Positions 21,898-34,225 of a DNA stretch of 64,000 nt are shown here, one piece after another. A program made the position numbers and the translations under genes. The stretch lies in the NCBI GenBank assembly GCA_004794655.1, contig SMMW01000618.1, positions 1,612,001-1,676,000 of the forward strand, written 5' to 3'. Source of the stretch: Marisa cornuarietis. Lineage: Eukaryota; Mollusca; Gastropoda; Architaenioglossa; Ampullariidae. The notes beneath the pieces are model-generated. The model worked only from the letters and a program-made list of their open reading frames with translations, did no database searches and had not been told where the DNA came from. How positions within the stretch are numbered: position 1 is the first letter of the stretch; every line of letters begins with the position of its first letter.

Positions 21898-23067
21898 GTG
21901 CTACCGGAAACAATCGAAGCAGAAGAAGACCTAGATATCAACACTGGACCCATTGCACTAAAAGAAATTAAGGAAGCCATTCACAAAACAAAGAACGGTA
22001 AGGCGCCAGGAGGGAATGGTGTATGTGCTGAAATGCTGAAAGCAGACGAGGAAGAGACACCATGTATCCTACAAACAATCCTCCAGGAGATTTGGGACAT
22101 TGCCTCTCTATGGAAGATTCTACGTCACTATGGCATCCCAAGGAAACTGGTTAACATCATCAATTCCTTATACGAAATATTGAATGCCAGGTCATCCACA
22201 ACAACCAGCTGACTGAAACCTTTAGAGTGGACACAGGTGTCAAGCAGGGGTGCATCCTGTCACCAATACTGTTCACACTGGCCATTGGCTGGCTCATGCG
22301 TCGAGTCACACAGGGAAGTCGACAGGGCCTACAGTGGACTCTAGCCACAGTCTTGGAAGATCTAGACTACGCCGACGACCTAGGACTGCTATACCATAGG
22401 CACCAAGACCTTCAAGATAAGACCGAAAACACAAGTCTTAAGGAGCAATAGAACAAACAATCAGCGGAAGTCCACTAGTGGACGTATAAGAACGTGTACC
22501 TAGGCAGCAAGGTGACAGCAGATGGTGACTGTGAACAAGAGATCAACACCAGGATTAGAAAAGCCAACCAAGCTTTTGCAATGCATAAGACCATCTGGAG
22601 ATCCACTGGCCTCAGCATCCATACAAAGATCAGGATCTTCAAGAGCAGTATCCTCATATGTGGGTCAGAGTGCTGGAAGACCACAGCCTCCATCGAGAAA
22701 AAGCTAGAAATGTTTCAAACCAAGTGTCTGCGGCGCATACAACAGATCTTCTGGCCCAACACCATCTCAAATGAAGAACTGCGCGAGAGGGTGGGGATGT
22801 GCAGCTTGGCAGAAGGGATCCAACTGCGGTGCTGGCGATGGTTAGGTCACGTGTGCCGCATGCCTCCAGACTCAATCCCCAGAACAGCTCTGCAATGGAC
22901 ACCACAGAGAAAGAGAAACAGAGGGAGGCCCAAAGAAACGTGGAGGCGATTCATCGAAAAGGACCTCAAGAACAGAGGCCTATCACTCGAGACAGCCCCC
23001 AGAACAACAGCAGACAACCAGATGGAGGTCCCTAGCAGTCGCCATACGTGCCAGACGGCACAAGGAG

Positions 23068-23081
<14 letters not shown>
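21898..23081 (+). pseudogene. Reverse transcriptase and C-terminus of the RTE-like LINE, internally deleted
   Basis: The KNGKAPGGNGVCAEMLKA fingers block is followed at about 22100 by a jump from LQEIWD into IASLWKILRHYGIPRKLVN. The segment holding motif A with its first catalytic aspartate is therefore missing, more than 100 codons by comparison with the element at 955-3084. After a frameshift near 22200 come motif B GVKQGCILSPILF and motif C LEDLDYADDLGLL, then a stop at 22451. 22494-23081 holds YLGSKVTADGDCEQEI, KCLRRIQQIFWP and a basic KRKRNRGRPKETW tail. Confidence 0.9.

Positions 23082-23132
<51 letters not shown>
23071..23132. repeat. (GATT)n tail of the RTE-like LINE
   Basis: About 15 tandem GATT units directly after the LINE coding end and directly before host sequence. 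Its last coding codons merge into the repeat (GGLID). Confidence 0.97.
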
Positions 23133-23133
<1 letters not shown>

Positions 23134-25985
23134 GTGAACTGGGCATTTTTCCTATGTCAAGTTTTGCAAAGTGTAGGTTACTGTGCTTTTTGAATAGGCT
23201 GTATATTGTTGTTGATATGAGACTCTTATTGTGTGTTTATTGTCTGGTGTTATGGTTAAAAATGCATACTGGGCTTAGAGCCAATAAAATAAATTGAAAA
23301 TGAAACTGATACCCCTCACTTATATCATAATTTCTAGGTAAACTTAAGGGGTCACAAACAAGACAGCAGAATCACATAAGTGCCTTTGGCATGAACTTTG
23401 GAGCATTTTTTCGGCGTCAATTTATTTCATTAAACTCTTAACTTAAAGTATCTCAGCCTCATTTTAAAATAATATAATGACCGATAAAAAGAAATTCAAG
23501 TAACACAATGCAATCCAGTGGCGTGTGTGAGGTGTGGTCTTGCATTGATTCTATGTGTTTGTGTGTAAGAAACACTATTTTATTTTAAAATGAAGTGTTT
23601 ACAAGAGAATAAGAGTACAGGTAAATGGTGTTTTATTCCGCACCAGCAACTAAGGCTGTAATCAGGACAAAAAAAGTGTTCCTTGTAAAACAGATGCAGA
23701 GAAAACAAAACGTTACAAGATCTACAAACACCGTCTAAATAAGAGATTGTATGAAGAGAAAGAGAGAAAGAGATACAGAGGGCGAGAGAACGTATCATTT
23801 AGTGCGTTTGCATGTAGAATCTGTAAAAGAACACGCAATCACAAGATTGAAAAACCGTAAATAAGAGAAGAAAATTAATTTACATGTACATGGACCGTGA
23901 GCACAATTCACTTTTGTGAAAGACAGAAAGAATAAAAAAGAGAGCGAGCATGAGAAAAAAGTGAGAACATGGTTGCTTGGAAATATGTGAGTAAAAGAGG
24001 AAGGTATGATAATTATGTAGTTAATGTCTTCAAATGTACCTCTCCTTATAATGGTAAGTAAATGTTTAGTGCAAATTATCTCGGTCTTCATAATCATCAA
24101 GAAAGCTGAAAGCAGTTAAAAGGAGCGAAATTTGCTGTCGCAAATCGCAAAACTATTTAAGAATGCACTGGAAAATAACCGATACCTGTCGGTAAAACTA
24201 TTACAGAACAGATTTCTTAAAATATCAGTAGAACTCAGTGTTAAATGTTTTTCGGCAATGCAGAGTATGAAGCGATTTCCGTAGTCTTTTAAACATTTTC
24301 TGTCAAAACTTTATTTTTCTGTTAAGAGTTGTGACTCTTTCTATCAGAGTTTGCAAAGGCAAAATCGCTCTTCATTAATTTAAGTAAAGTAATCACACAC
24401 TTTGTAATATCTAGAAATTATTAGCAAATAAGAGTCATTTTAACCAGAAAACATAAGAGTTTGACTTTCTTTCTTATTTATTTACCGCCTATCTGGACCA
24501 CTCCTCACATGCACTGACATACACATACCCGCACAGGCTTACAGATGCGGTCGTACACAGCTAGATAATATTAGTAAACTATAAGATAGAGTGAGTTAAA
24601 CAGTTTTCAGCGAGCTTACCGCCGTCAAAGATGTGAAATTAGTTATTTAATAATAATTACAATAAAACCTTTCTTTTAATGCACTTGATGTTATTCACTA
24701 AGTGTTATAATTGTTCAAATGCTTTACGAGTGAAGCATTTATGTCCTCAGCCTGTGTGAAAAAAATTCAAGTCTACTGCATTAAATTGAAGTTCAACACT
24801 TAAATGTTCGTATTTAAGCCACACTCACATATTATATATTTTTCGTTGCATTGACAGAAAGGTTAAAGTGGCAGCCCAAGACCAGTATATAAGATGCTAG
24901 CAGCAAGAAAGATATTTTCAGACGACCAAACCAATCCTTCTACTAGCCTTCAAACTACTGTGCCAGAGTCTTGTGGTGATGTCTGTGAAAAAAAACCTGC
25001 ATGTTGATGTGATTTACAAAATGCTGTCCATCAAAGTTCTCATGTCGTCATGGTATCTTCGGTGTGCACAGTGATGTCCCTCAGGAGGATCTGCATCGGG
25101 AGATTACAAAGCTTCCTGTCTTTTTCTCAAGTTAAGTTAAAGTGAAACAGTTCTGAAGTTTTCTTATGACAGCACGATTTTTCATTCACAGAACAGTCTA
25201 CTGACACTAGTTTTCTTTATACGGAAAAATGCATTGCAGACGTGGGATGTCAAAGTCTTGTGGTCATCAACTGTAGCGAGCGATTATCTTACTGAAGAAT
25301 GAGACTAGACATGAAGAAGCATGGACTGCTTGTTTAAAGAGAGCAGAAACTATAATTACAAACATCAGGGGTGAACACACATCTGTATAATTTGTATATC
25401 ATCAGCTCTCGACATCAACGTTAGACAATAATGATAGAGAAAAATGATAAATTTCCCGTTGAACACGTCTGCTGCCATTTATGTAAGTACATGCACTTAC
25501 TTTTATTTTGGCGATCGACAGACTTGTTGTTCTAAATCGCTCGACAGGGTAGAGAATATATGAGTGTTTAGTAACACATTAAGACTTACCTACAGCGGCT
25601 TTGTTGAAGAAAACTTCTCATAAGTGCGAGTGGGCAGACACTTATGTTTTCGTTTTTAGGTCGCAACTGTTCAAGGTTTAGTCTAAGGCCGACATTTGTT
25701 TTCATGCAATAGTTGATGATCCAGCACCCTCTCCCCCCTACAACCTCTGACCTCTCTCTACCCACAGCATCTATCGTCGATTATTTTTTTCTAAACATGT
25801 TGAAGTCAGACTGAAATCTAGTTCTCTACTCTGTCTAAATCCTATCGCAAACCCTAATTACTTGAGCGTATCTCTGAGATGTGGAAACTGGCGCATTACA
25901 AGACAACATCATCATCATTATCATACTTCTAACCCAAACCCTAGAACATAATGTAACCATAATGTGTGTAATATACTAAGATGTA
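23133..25985. repeat. Right arm of the inverted duplication; no intact gene
   Basis: This pairs in reverse complement with 5640-3655 and then 704-1, skipping the hAT-like insertion; the intact ATGTCTAG site is at about 25313-25320. Its first part (23350-23580) also recurs at 44835-45065, next to the fold-back structure. Frames such as 23580-23798 and 23795-24100 on the minus strand are not maintained across copies. Confidence 0.8.
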
Positions 25986-26804
25986 TACTGTTAAATATAA
26001 AAATACAAAACATATCAAAAGCAAACAACAATCAAACATGTCTAATAATATTTCTGATTTATTTGTGCACCACTCTGCACATGTACAAATAACATACTCG
26101 TACGCACACAGGCTTACAGATATACATTCGTACACAACCAGAAATATGAAGAAAAGTATAAAGCAGAGTGAGCTGAATTCAGTTTTCAGCGAAATTACTG
26201 CCGTGAAAGTAAAGAAATCGTAACTCAATAAAAGGCTTTTTCTAATGTGCTTGATGTTATTTACTATTATTATTGTCCAGTTGCTTTACGACCGAAACTT
26301 TATGTCCCCATCCTGTGTGAAAGAACTTCAAGTGTACGACATTGTCTACTGTAAAGTGCAAAGTCAACGTTTATTTGCATTTTAGCCAAACTAACTTGTA
26401 GTTTTTGTTTCCCGCTGTATTGACAGAAAAGCTAAAGTGGCAGTCAAACACCGGTATTTAGGATGCCAACAGTACGAAAGACATTTTCAGACGATCAGGA
26501 ACCAAACCAATCTTTCTCCTAACCTCTAAACTACTGTGCTAAGGTCTTCTGGTGTGATCTATGCTTTGTAAAAACAACAACAGGAAGCTAAAAGGAAATC
26601 CTGTATGTTGATAAGATCGCCGACTGCATAAATGTTGATCAACTCTTCATGGTTACTATGGTGGAACATGTGTGTGCACAGTGTTGAGTCCAAGGAGCAT
26701 CTGAATCGTAAGAATACTTCTTTCTTTCTCTTACATTTAAAGTGAACTTCGGATGCTTTAAGACTGCGCAAATTCCTATTTACAGAAGAGGCTGCTCGTA
26801 CTAG

Positions 26805-27047
26805 TTAGATACGATAAAATAAGATACGATAAGACTTTAATTATCCCAGAGGGCAATTACTGTCAGTTTTGTATGTCAGAACAAAACAATAGTACAAAAC
26901 AGTGATATCCGCTGCACCGAACAGACTCTCACACATTCATGGTTCAGGCGCACATAGGACTTACATTCATTCGCACAAAATAATATTCAGATGTTGCATA
27001 GCTAGATCAACGAAAAACAGCCTCAGTCTGTTGGTCCTGCATGCGAA
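26805..27047 (-). mobile_element. LINE 3'-end fragment with GATAC-type tail
   Basis: Read on the minus strand it ends with TGCCCTCTGGGATAATTAAAG and a repeated GTATCTTATCGT-type tail, the layout of many LINE 3' ends. The related spacer at 56190-56335 has different sequence at this point. No coding motif remains, so the clade is not assigned. Confidence 0.5.
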
Positions 27048-27359
27048 GAATGAGGCTAGACACGAAGTACAAAATAAACTGTAAGTTGAAAATGAGGACG
27101 AACGATACCGACACACATGACTAGATCTCATAGTCAAAGCAGCTCAGTGGTCGAAGTGTCACCAGATCGACGAACACCAATTATCGCTCGTTCCGCCTAA
27201 AAAGGGATGTGATATTAGCCACCGGCAAGCAATTAAACAAGTGAGTCACAACAATGGAACAACAACCATCAGCAGTCAGCAAACAGGCAATCAATGAACA
27301 CTGCACTTAAACTATCTTAAATAAACTAAAACGACAATGTACGAGGGCCATTGCAGGGA

Positions 27360-27360
<1 letters not shown>

Positions 27361-27415
<55 letters not shown>
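27361..27415. repeat. (TG)n microsatellite
   Basis: An almost perfect run of TG of 55 bp followed by degenerate TG/GA sequence. Not present in the other receptor 5' flanks. Confidence 0.97.
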
Positions 27416-27416
<1 letters not shown>

Positions 27417-28661
27417 AATGTGTGCGTGTGCGGGAGAGAAATGATTTCAACATGAATATGCATGTATTATTCTTGTATATCAGAGATATATATATATATA
27501 TATTAATGCTAGTGCGAGCACTTTCTAGAACACAATATTCACTTCACACAGACACAGTGTAAATAATGTCTCATAATATTTCACATCGAATCAGAAAATG
27601 AATGACAAGCCTGGTAGAAGCTGAACATGAACGCCGCGCGATACAGTCACGTGACTACTCAGGACCACAGAGGCTGGAAGCCGTCCATTTCCAGGAGGAA
27701 CTTGCAGTCAGTTAAACGACAATGAAATAGGAAGCTATTAACAGGCTATGTCGCTAGTTATTGGCTTTCTGATGCACTGAAGAATAATTGCATGAAAACT
27801 CCCTGCTTTCCTAAAGGTCAGGGGTTCTATTAAGTGTTAAATATTTTATGCAGTAAATAATTTAGGAAAATTATTTTACTAAATAATATTTATCACACAA
27901 AATCATAGGCAAATAATACTAGAAATATATTTAACGTATAATAATTAATATAGCAATTTTAAATCATCATTATAAAATCTGCAGTAGTCGAAGTTTTCCA
28001 CTTGTGACTAAGAAAAAATAAATGTACTTAGAAATAAAAATAATAGGGCCAACAAATACAAAATACATTGTAATACGTAATAAAAATACATCGTGAATTA
28101 AAGGAAAATAGGTGGACAAGTTAAAAAAAATACCTTCATTTTGTTTTTCATTCTGTCTTTTTCACGCCAGGTAAAGAAATTCTTTATGGTAAATAGGTAA
28201 CGGAATTTAACATTCCAACTATGTAAATGGATTATTTTGTTGCCATTTCTGACTAAAAGCATATTTAAGGATGGGAGAAATTTTTTTTTTAAGTTAAACG
28301 ATTTGAAGTTTTTTTAATTTATTAATGCTATAAATAAACACTTGGAGAAAACAGTGGCTATAGCAAACTGTTATTACACAGAGAAGACGGAAGTCTCATG
28401 TAGAAGATGTAGAAGACAATCTCTACCCAGATTTCTGATGGTGTAGATATCAGCTAAAGCAGTGGTAAAATTATCTTGTAACCTGAGGAGTCAGAAGTGT
28501 CAGCCATCGGTTCACGCAAAGTTTCAAGACATACTCTGTTGATGGTTTTCTTTAAGTTTCCTGGTGCCATTCATCAACGCTTATCAACTTGACTCTTGAT
28601 TGTGTGAAATTAAAATAACACATGGACTAGCTTCACGCTCGCGTACATCACACAGGACACT

Positions 28662-28860
28662 TAACGTTTCTAAAAATAGGGAGTTTGAGATTGACCGCTC
28701 GCACGACGCGTGCGGGAGCGGAAACCTGTAGCGTCACGGGAATTCCGCCCCACATCATCACGTCCACAAAATCCAACCAATCGCTTTCTCAAAACGGGTA
28801 GGCTTAGAGGCTCGCCGTTCTCGTTGCCGCACACGTCTCCATAGACGTCGTGGATCTCAA
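28662..28860. other. G+C- and CpG-rich block upstream of the first receptor
   Basis: The other two receptors pass directly from the CACGCGCGCGTAGT-like sequence to the start-proximal TCGGTTTGCTACTGCAAAC. This copy has about 190 extra bases rich in CpG between them, with a CCAAT-like CCAACCAATCG near 28775. It may be an alternative promoter or untranslated exon, or an insertion; it contains no motif that decides. Confidence 0.4.
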
Positions 28861-28894
28861 ACTCTCTAATCATTTCGGTTTACTACTGCAAATA

Positions 28895-29908
28895 ATGATG
28901 GCCTCCGCGAATGTATCTACTCCCGACCTGATGGAAGAGACTACACAGTATGTTTCCATAGAACAAGACGCTGACTCGTTGATAAGTATTGTATTAGAGG
29001 TCGCCCTTCCGTCACTGATATGTCTTATAGGTATCCCAGCAAATGTCATCAACTGTCTGGTGTTCTGGAGTCAGAGTCTACGTGATCGAATGAACCTCTG
29101 CCTCTTCTCACTGGCACTAGTAGACTGCGTCTACCTGATTTTAATTTTTACGATGGCTCCGTTGGCTTATTTTATTGACTGGGCAAACAAGTGGATCCTT
29201 AAGAATTTCTTCAACGAAGTGATTATGTCTTTGGTAGGCATCATGTATGGCTTTCGATTAACAGCCTCCTTCGTCACCATGGTGATCGCGGTGGAACGGT
29301 GTGTCTGTGTAGTGTTTCCTCTTCGAGCTTCAACACATATAAGCACGCGCGCAATGGGCTCACTGATTGCTTTCACTTTTCTAGGTTTTCAGCTTTGTTA
29401 CGTGGTTTTCCCCCTGTCATACTACGTTGATGTGATTATCATTAATGGCAAGAGGAGTAGAGTAGTTTTACCGAGCAACTTTTATAAAGACAATGAAAGT
29501 TTCGTTGTCAATGTTACAAACAATTTGTTGGGATTTGCATTACCCATTGCAATATTTATAACTGTCACGGCGACAACGGCGATCACTGTAATTAAGCTAA
29601 AAGGTGCATACAGATGGCGCCAAAAGTCAAGTTCTGTTGACAGCGAGAGTTCCAGACGTGAGAGGGCGCTGACGGTGATGTTAGTAATAGTGGCCTGCGT
29701 CTACATCGGAACCATGCTGCCATTTGTTGCTCTGGAAACATTTATTTTCGCTTTTTACAATATCGCTCGTTATGTTTACCAAAACTCTCTGTTTCTTGCT
29801 TTGACTGGTCTTGTGAACGTACTTTCAGGAATCAACAGCTGCGTTCCTTGCTTTATATATTTCTGTCGTTCTTCTCGTTTCAGGAAACATTTCCAAAAAC
29901 TCTTTTAA
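28895..29908 (+). CDS. Class A seven-transmembrane receptor, chemoreceptor-like
   Basis: A single-exon frame of 337 codons for a rhodopsin-like receptor in the plasma membrane. TM1 carries the conserved asparagine in LIGIPANVINCLVFW (N50), TM2 the LALVD aspartate (D77), and TM3 ends in V-E-R-C (134-136) in place of D-R-Y. TM5 has FALPIAIF, TM6 TMLPF, and TM7 ends NSCVPCFIY, so the usual N-P-x-x-Y has become P-C-x-x-Y (318-322). No cysteine lies in extracellular loop 2, so the standard loop disulfide is not evident. A sequon at N6 fits an outside N-terminus. ATG 28895 was chosen over an upstream in-frame GTG because it aligns with the ATG of both paralogues. Ligand and G-protein partner are unknown; a chemosensory role is inferred from family resemblance. 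Confidence 0.9.
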   Translation: MMASANVSTPDLMEETTQYVSIEQDADSLISIVLEVALPSLICLIGIPANVINCLVFWSQSLRDRMNLCLFSLALVDCVYLILIFTMAPLAYFIDWANKWILKNFFNEVIMSLVGIMYGFRLTASFVTMVIAVERCVCVVFPLRASTHISTRAMGSLIAFTFLGFQLCYVVFPLSYYVDVIIINGKRSRVVLPSNFYKDNESFVVNVTNNLLGFALPIAIFITVTATTAITVIKLKGAYRWRQKSSSVDSESSRRERALTVMLVIVACVYIGTMLPFVALETFIFAFYNIARYVYQNSLFLALTGLVNVLSGINSCVPCFIYFCRSSRFRKHFQKLF

Positions 29909-31552
29909 CATTCTAGCAACAAGAATATCGCCCTAATAACTTAAATCACAAACAAATCTAAAAGCAATCTTTCTTGTGGGTAATATTTCCCTAAAAACCT
30001 TTCAAGAAACTGAGCACAGGCACATTCTGTTATTTTAAGTGTGGCAGTGTATAGCTGTAAAATGCAAACTAAAATAAGCTTCAAGAGATATGCAAACCAC
30101 GCTAAAGAATTACCATGTGATCCTATTAGATGTTTTATGTTTTATAACGCGTTGCCAGGGAGATAGTAGAAAAAAGACTGATTTATTAACAAAGTCCTGT
30201 TCTCAGAACAGTGTTCTGATGTGGCACACGTTGAGTTATGAGTCCCAGTATTTTCAGATATTAGATGCCGTCTGTGTTCTCCTATGACATAATTCTTGAT
30301 CTTTTACGAATGTCTTTTATTCCTTTGAAGGCGATAGATCTTCACTTCAGAAAAGCAGTTGCCAGTTTTCTCTATAAGATTCTAAGAAATGTAGCTGAGA
30401 TATGACATGTGAAATCAGTTTGAAATTGAAAGCAGCGGGTGCTAGGAACTTTTCTGTATTCCATGATGCTACCGGCTCTATCGGTTGACTTGGAAATTGC
30501 GGTCGGCGGCTACCCAAGAGGTTAACACAAGGTAAGGTACGAGACTGGTTTGATAATCTTGCTCCACATGCGCATTTCACTATGAGTGTTGGCCATAAGG
30601 TTATTCATTAATGTTGACCATTGTGTACTTATAGCAGGAACCCAAAGTTTATTAAAGGGAGTACACTTACGACAACTCAATTGGAAACGGCAAAACAGTA
30701 TTTAAGCTTCTTTAGCAAAGATGATCTAACGGTTTTTCTTTTAGTTTAGGAAATTCTCGTTATGATGACTCTACGTCTATATTTGTTCCTCGTGTTGATT
30801 TTTGCTGGATCTCAGTAGACCTGGTCTGATAATTTGTGTTCTTGTCCGACTAAAGATAATGTTTCTACATATTTGAAGTGGAATTAATAAACTAATTGTT
30901 TAGACACAAAATAAGCAACAGCTAACCAAATATCTGACCAACTCGACCAGTGTCATGACCAGATTACGATGAGACGACTTGGCCACTCCCTGGAGGGTTA
31001 ACAATTTTCTTTTAAAGTACTATGGTACCCAAGTGTTAAGTGTTTCAGTACAGACTTAATACGTTCTAATAACCTAAAGACTACATTTTAGTTTCTTCAA
31101 ATTGCGTTCCTCGTCAGAACTTTTGTCACTTAACAGTAATTTCAGTAATTCCAGCTTTGTTGATTTGCTTAAATGAAAATTTCTGAGCAAATTCGCTGCT
31201 GCTTTTTAATTTCATCATAATATCTCTTGTCCCCGCTTAAAAGCACCTGGAGATTTTTCTGAAACTAATTGTGATAGATGCAGTTTTAGCAGCGTAAAAC
31301 ATAATTTTTCCAACTGTAAAATCCATGCTGAAAAAAGAAGCTACGTGGAGTATGACATTATTTTAACCACTAGATGGTTGATGTTTTATGCTAAGCGTGA
31401 TACCAAGGGTGATGGTAGGAAGCAGAATGATGTATTTATAAACCTGTTTTTTGAGTCTCACTATGTTGATGCGGTACACGTGAAGCTGTTTCAACTAGTC
31501 TTTCTACCGTTTTACGTTTCTTCATCGTTTTTCTGACAGCTTCTTTGGTCTT

Positions 31553-31554
<2 letters not shown>
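29909..31554. repeat. Duplicated 3' flank of the first receptor (copy 2)
   Basis: It parallels 6745-8333 and 46010-47300 plus 52958-53170 and ends at a (CA)n tract. The site that reads AATAAA after the broken receptor at 45728 (46016-46021) reads AACAAA here (29951-29956), so the nearest poly(A) signal of this receptor appears lost. No gene in the flank. Confidence 0.8.

Positions 31555-31596
<42 letters not shown>
31555..31596. repeat. (CA)n microsatellite, about 21 units
   Basis: Perfect CA run at the end of the duplicated flank. It corresponds to the far longer tract at 8334-8461. Confidence 0.97.
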
Positions 31597-31599
<3 letters not shown>

Positions 31600-31657
31600 T
31601 ATACACATGAAGTTTTATTTTTGTCGACTTTTCTTTTCCTCAAAAACGGCGTGAGGA

Positions 31658-31846
31658 ATGTCCAACCGTGAGAGGGCGCTGACGGTGATGTTAGTAACAG
31701 TGGCCTCCGTCTACATTGGAACTATGCTGCCATATGTTGCTCGGGAAATAATTGTCTTACTTTTTAATATCGCTACTTCTGCCATTATTTGCAAAGGTAA
31801 AATTCTGGCCCGAAAAAAAACGGCGGTCTCTGACAACTCACTCTAA
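31658..31846 (+). pseudogene. Receptor TM6 fragment
   Basis: The frame reads RERALTVMLVTVASVYIGTM and LPYVAREIIVLLFNIATSAI, the loop 3 to TM6 end of the receptor family, then runs into unrelated AICKGKI sequence and a stop. It is nearly identical to 53399-53590. The TM6-following segment differs from both live subfamilies, so it derives from a third receptor type. TM1-TM5 and TM7 are absent. Confidence 0.85.
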
Positions 31847-32048
31847 ATGACCTGAAACATGACTTGAATCTTACTAAATAGGCAACGTATACATTACAAC
31901 AATAACACTTTAATCTTTAACTTCAAAACAAATGTTTAAAATGGAATACAAAGGCTAACGACTTGAGATGGAAGACATCCCTCTTCCATATGTGGAATTT
32001 AAGGAAAGTAGCAAACACTGAAAGTACTTCACGCTTTCTACATTACAT

Positions 32049-34168
32049 CAGTGTTATCAGTTGAAGCTGGATAACACTAAATCTCAGTCCGAGATAGATT
32101 TCTCCATGCAATTAATTTAATTTTAAATTTAATTCCTATTTTTCTGCACCGACTTCAGTACAGCAGTGGTCAGCTGATCTTGCTTCGTGCATCATTTCCC
32201 ACAGCCTCACGGCCTCTAACAAACTCCACCCTTTTTGATGTTATATGGATTTGTCCAGGACCCAGCCTGAATGACAGTGAAAGATGCTACAGAAGATAAA
32301 CCAGTCCCTCCCCACCTGAAATGCCAGACGCCGAGAGACACCTACCCGTTAGACAGAAGACAGTTAATGCCACTAATGTTAATTCCTTCCACAGTACTGC
32401 CTGAATTATTTGATTTCTCCTTGCCTCCATAATGAAACTGAAAAAATGTATTGTATCGACAAACCAAAAGGTCTAATTTTGCTGTTATCTCCTGTCGTAA
32501 TTCTCTATACTGTATGTAGTTGAGCTCCATTTGAAAAGTCGACTAAGCTGTAGAAGATGCAGGACTTACTGTTAGATGACTATCTCCGACTACTGAATTA
32601 GAATGAGAGATAACTAACTCGATGTAAAATTGTTGGCTCGAAGTCAAATCAGTTGTTGTATGTGTTAAGAAGTTTTCAGACCGCGGAGGACAAATTCTGG
32701 TCTATCAAGATAAACACCAAAATTTCTTTTACATAAAATGTTTATGTACACTGACAGTCTCTAGCCTTGACTAGGCTGTGACGTACCCGTGATAACCGCG
32801 TCTCCATGATATGAAGGTGATACAAAGTTACTCGTGTTCACGAACGGAGTCAAGCTTTCGAAAGGCGATCTGTGGAATCTGTGTAACCTTTTCTATCTCC
32901 TTCTCTCTATCTCTCTATTTGTTTGTCTGCCTGCTTCTATGACCCTTGTGTGTCATCTTGTCCGATCGCATCTTTTCTAGAAATATTGAATCAGTCGACG
33001 ATGTCGTAAATGGTCGGAAGAAAAGCAAGTTGATAAGTATTTGTCCGCTTTGTTCAATTAAAGTATACATTTACATTTTCGTCTTTAGGTCTAAAATTTT
33101 CACGTTCTTTTGTTAACGAAGAGTAAAAGAAAACTACATTTGAGGATTCTACAACTGGTTTGGGAGAGCGGCCTAGTAAGGTACTAACAATAAGTGTCGT
33201 ACACACATAAGTACAGACACAGTATTCCGTTCATTAGTAAATATTTCGTGGATCTCTTCAGAAGGGACACGCGCATTGCCCAAGAACATGACCAGTTCAG
33301 TCAACCCTACTATAAAGGAAAATGGCAGTGCCACTCAGGCTACCTACCCCCTGATGATCTGTAGAGGACAGCGGGGATAGTCGTTCGTGGCGCACCGCTG
33401 TTACCACTGACGAACCCCTTCTGGTATGAGTTCTCGCCTGCCGCTGCCTTTCATCAATAGTTTAATCGCAGTGAACGACAGCGGCGATGACGAGAATGAC
33501 CGATGGTTGTCTCCCGGGGTGGACAAGAAGTTGGACCGGTGGTAAAATAGAGTTCGCCAGCCAGTGCGTTGCATCGGTTGCTGCCGGTAAGGAACGACAA
33601 TGGTGGTGATGCGGTTGACCGGTTTCGGTGAACCGCACTTTTTCTTCAATTGTCGTCTGGGAGAAGCCACGATGCTCTTAAACAATAAACTTTTGCTTCC
33701 TTCCACAAACCAGACTACAAGTGCCAGCAGGTAGTGATCTAAAGTTCTAGAAGAATGGGCCTCCCTCCTTCAGACCTATTGCTTACCTCTGCTAAACAAC
33801 GTAGGGGCCGTTGTAACTGCTGGAGCATAAGGAAATGCGCCTAATATGTTGTTGTTGTTGTTGTTGTTGTTGTTAATTTTGAAAGGGAAAGTGTTTTCAC
33901 CTCATGGTGATTCCGCGCTATGGGGGATGGGGATTTTGGGGGGAATGTGGGTATTGGGGAGGTGGGCGAAGGTAGGGAAGGATTGGGGAGGTGTGGGTCG
34001 AGGATCGCCAATGCGCCAAATACTAATCTACCCTAAGCTGCCTAATCACGTGACCCTCACAGACAATGGTGGCACTACCTAGACGCTGTAGAGATTTTCG
34101 TTAGTTAACGCTTCGCATCGCGCTCTCCTTCTAAACTTTAACAAGGTGGTCAAACTCGGCCACTGGTC
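32049..34168. repeat. Segmental duplication, copy 1 (pairs with 56455-58265)
   Basis: Shared marks include the 32070-32330 block (facing 56450-56800), 32880-33720 (facing 57000-57830) and 33840-34168 (facing 57955-58265). Copy 1 has about 330 bp at 32560-32890 that copy 2 lacks. The minus-strand frame 33401-33706 recurs as 57517-57801, but its product has no recognisable domain and the duplication is recent, so openness is weak evidence for a gene. A (TGT)n run is at 33846-33874. Confidence 0.85.
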
Positions 34169-34225
34169 CAGGCCCCGTATGCATGTAGCCCGGAAAAGGG
34201 CCTTATTCAAGAATAGCGCCTATTA

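Larger units (their letters stand above)
20855..23132 (+). mobile_element. RTE-like LINE with (GATT)n tail
   Basis: The plus strand carries an endonuclease (20854-21798), reverse transcriptase parts (21898-22451) and a C-terminal part (22494-23081), and ends in about 15 GATT units. It interrupts the right arm of the inverted duplication: host sequence resumes at GGGTGAACTGGGCA just after the tail, matching the left arm at 5620-5635. An internal deletion in the reverse transcriptase and two frame breaks make it inactive. Confidence 0.9.
25986..28661. other. Array spacer and receptor 5' flank
   Basis: No gene. 26630-26800 and 27050-27130 resemble 56040-56200 and 56335-56450. 27600-28660 resembles the 5' flanks at 35590-36780 and 59470-60700, including a long AT-rich stretch (27840-28100). 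Minus-strand and plus-strand frames at 25941-26228 are shadows without motifs. Confidence 0.6.

Noticed and set aside
22847..23146. Minus-strand ORF with repeated SINQ
   Set aside because: Shadow of the LINE coding strand and its GATT tail.
28850..28894. Upstream 15-codon extension of the first receptor from GTG
   Set aside because: Not ATG and not conserved; the ATG at 28895 aligns with both paralogues.
33401..33706. 101-codon minus-strand ORF, also open at 57517-57801
   Set aside because: No domain or signal; both copies come from a recent segmental duplication, so shared openness is weak evidence.
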